The translations under genes and the position numbers were made by a program. Shown piece by piece: positions 63,622-64,000 of a DNA stretch of 64,000 bases. The stretch comes from Candidatus Poribacteria bacterium (GTDB lineage Bacteria > Poribacteria > WGA-4E > WGA-3G): assembly GCA_003635315.1 (NCBI GenBank), contig PYJD01000025.1, forward strand, positions 1 to 64,000, read 5' to 3'. Every line of letters starts with the position of its first letter. Position 1 is the stretch's first letter. The notes beneath the pieces are model-generated. The model saw only the letters and a list, made by a program, of their open reading frames with translations, was not told the origin of the DNA and searched no databases.

Positions 63622-64000
63622 ATGGTATCCTTCGATTCTAATTTATCACAACGTGTTATATTTGGAGACAACAGCATTGAGAAGCTTGCACAAGCCACTA
63701 AAACATTGGGTGGTAGTTGTGTGCTCATCATTTCTGACAATGGAATCAAGGAAGCAGGTATACTGAACAGAGCATGTTCATCACTAAATAACGAAAAAAT
63801 ACATTGTCATGTTTTCACTGATGTTGAACCCAACCCAACAACAAAACATGTATATAAGGCTGTCCAATTTGCACAAGATAACAACCCAATTGATCTAATT
63901 ATTGGACTCGGTGGTGGAAGTGCAATGGATTGTGCAAAAGCAACGAATTTTATTCTAACAAATGGAGGTGAAATGGAGGACTATTGGGGAACTAACAAAG
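63622..64000 (+). CDS. Iron-type alcohol dehydrogenase (3' end outside window)
   Basis: 126 codons are visible. LSQRVIFGDNSIEKLAQATK at the N-terminus and IIGLGGGSAMDCAKATNFIL (GGGSxxDxAK nucleotide loop) belong to the group III, Fe-dependent alcohol dehydrogenases. Metal ligands would lie beyond the edge. Placed after the ALDH-like and AMP-binding genes, it would take the aldehyde to the alcohol, or the reverse. Confidence 0.85.
   Translation, partial: MVSFDSNLSQRVIFGDNSIEKLAQATKTLGGSCVLIISDNGIKEAGILNRACSSLNNEKIHCHVFTDVEPNPTTKHVYKAVQFAQDNNPIDLIIGLGGGSAMDCAKATNFILTNGGEMEDYWGTNK

Overview
The window is AT-rich (roughly 40% G+C by eye) bacterial DNA. Its genes lie in short co-directional runs separated by repeat-rich gaps. 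Four PhyH-type dioxygenases, a formylglycine sulfatase, LamG and PQQ-propeller secreted proteins, a Gfo/Idh/MocA oxidoreductase, a TIM-barrel sugar epimerase, DUF4159 and UPF0182 proteins and many small palindromic repeats suggest an uncultured, gram-negative-type lineage. Candidatus Poribacteria is my best guess, with Planctomycetes-like bacteria as the alternative. This is inference from gene content: there is no rRNA or other marker gene in the window, and I saw no tRNA or CRISPR array.

Layout. 1-5.8 kb: an IS4-like transposase cut by the window edge, a tandem pair of secreted proteins, and small membrane, TPR and HEAT-like proteins. 5.8-8.9 kb: a minus-strand run of gamma-glutamyltransferase-like protein, Rieske ferredoxin and NAD-dependent epimerase. 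8.9-18.7 kb: an accessory (defence) island. It holds a small unknown gene and dndC-dndD-dndE (DNA phosphorothioation). These face, tail to tail with an 11-bp gap, a four-gene operon of SNF2 helicase, ParB-like protein, second ParB/HTH-like protein and beta-CASP-type metallo-beta-lactamase nuclease. Dispersed repeats flank the island on both sides, and dndA, dndB and dndFGH are absent.

18.8-33.6 kb: mostly housekeeping and envelope genes. They include a TPR-thioredoxin fusion, SpoIIM, PhyH, RDD, queG, pheA, a DUF5069-like gene with an in-frame UGA where I expect a Cys (candidate selenoprotein), UPF0182, a huge peptidase/propeller/Omp85-like fusion and two lipoproteins. 33.8-42.1 kb: Gfo/Idh/MocA, sugar isomerase-like, TonB-like/DUF4159, a lipoprotein, glycosyltransferase 9 and a TolB-like propeller. 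42.4-51.7 kb: AlkC-like HEAT protein, tandem PhyH genes, ankyrin protein, sigma factor, AAC(3)-like acetyltransferase, and a nucleotidyltransferase overlapping another PhyH gene. 52.3-58.3 kb: two LamG proteins, then a tight PQQ propeller / lipoprotein / PQQ propeller operon. 58.5-64 kb: LuxE-like adenylating enzyme, beta-propeller, aldehyde dehydrogenase-like enzyme, sulfatase and an iron-type alcohol dehydrogenase that runs off the window. The ligase, ALDH and ADH could together reduce a carboxylate to an alcohol.

The most notable points are: (1) the Dnd locus paired with an SNF2/ParB/ParB/MBL operon; (2) the UGA-containing DUF5069-like gene with a hairpin placed as a bacterial SECIS would be; (3) a shared C-terminal tail (KL...WG.LK) on five otherwise different secreted proteins; (4) several families of miniature inverted-repeat elements, one of which supplies the stop codon of the sulfatase gene.
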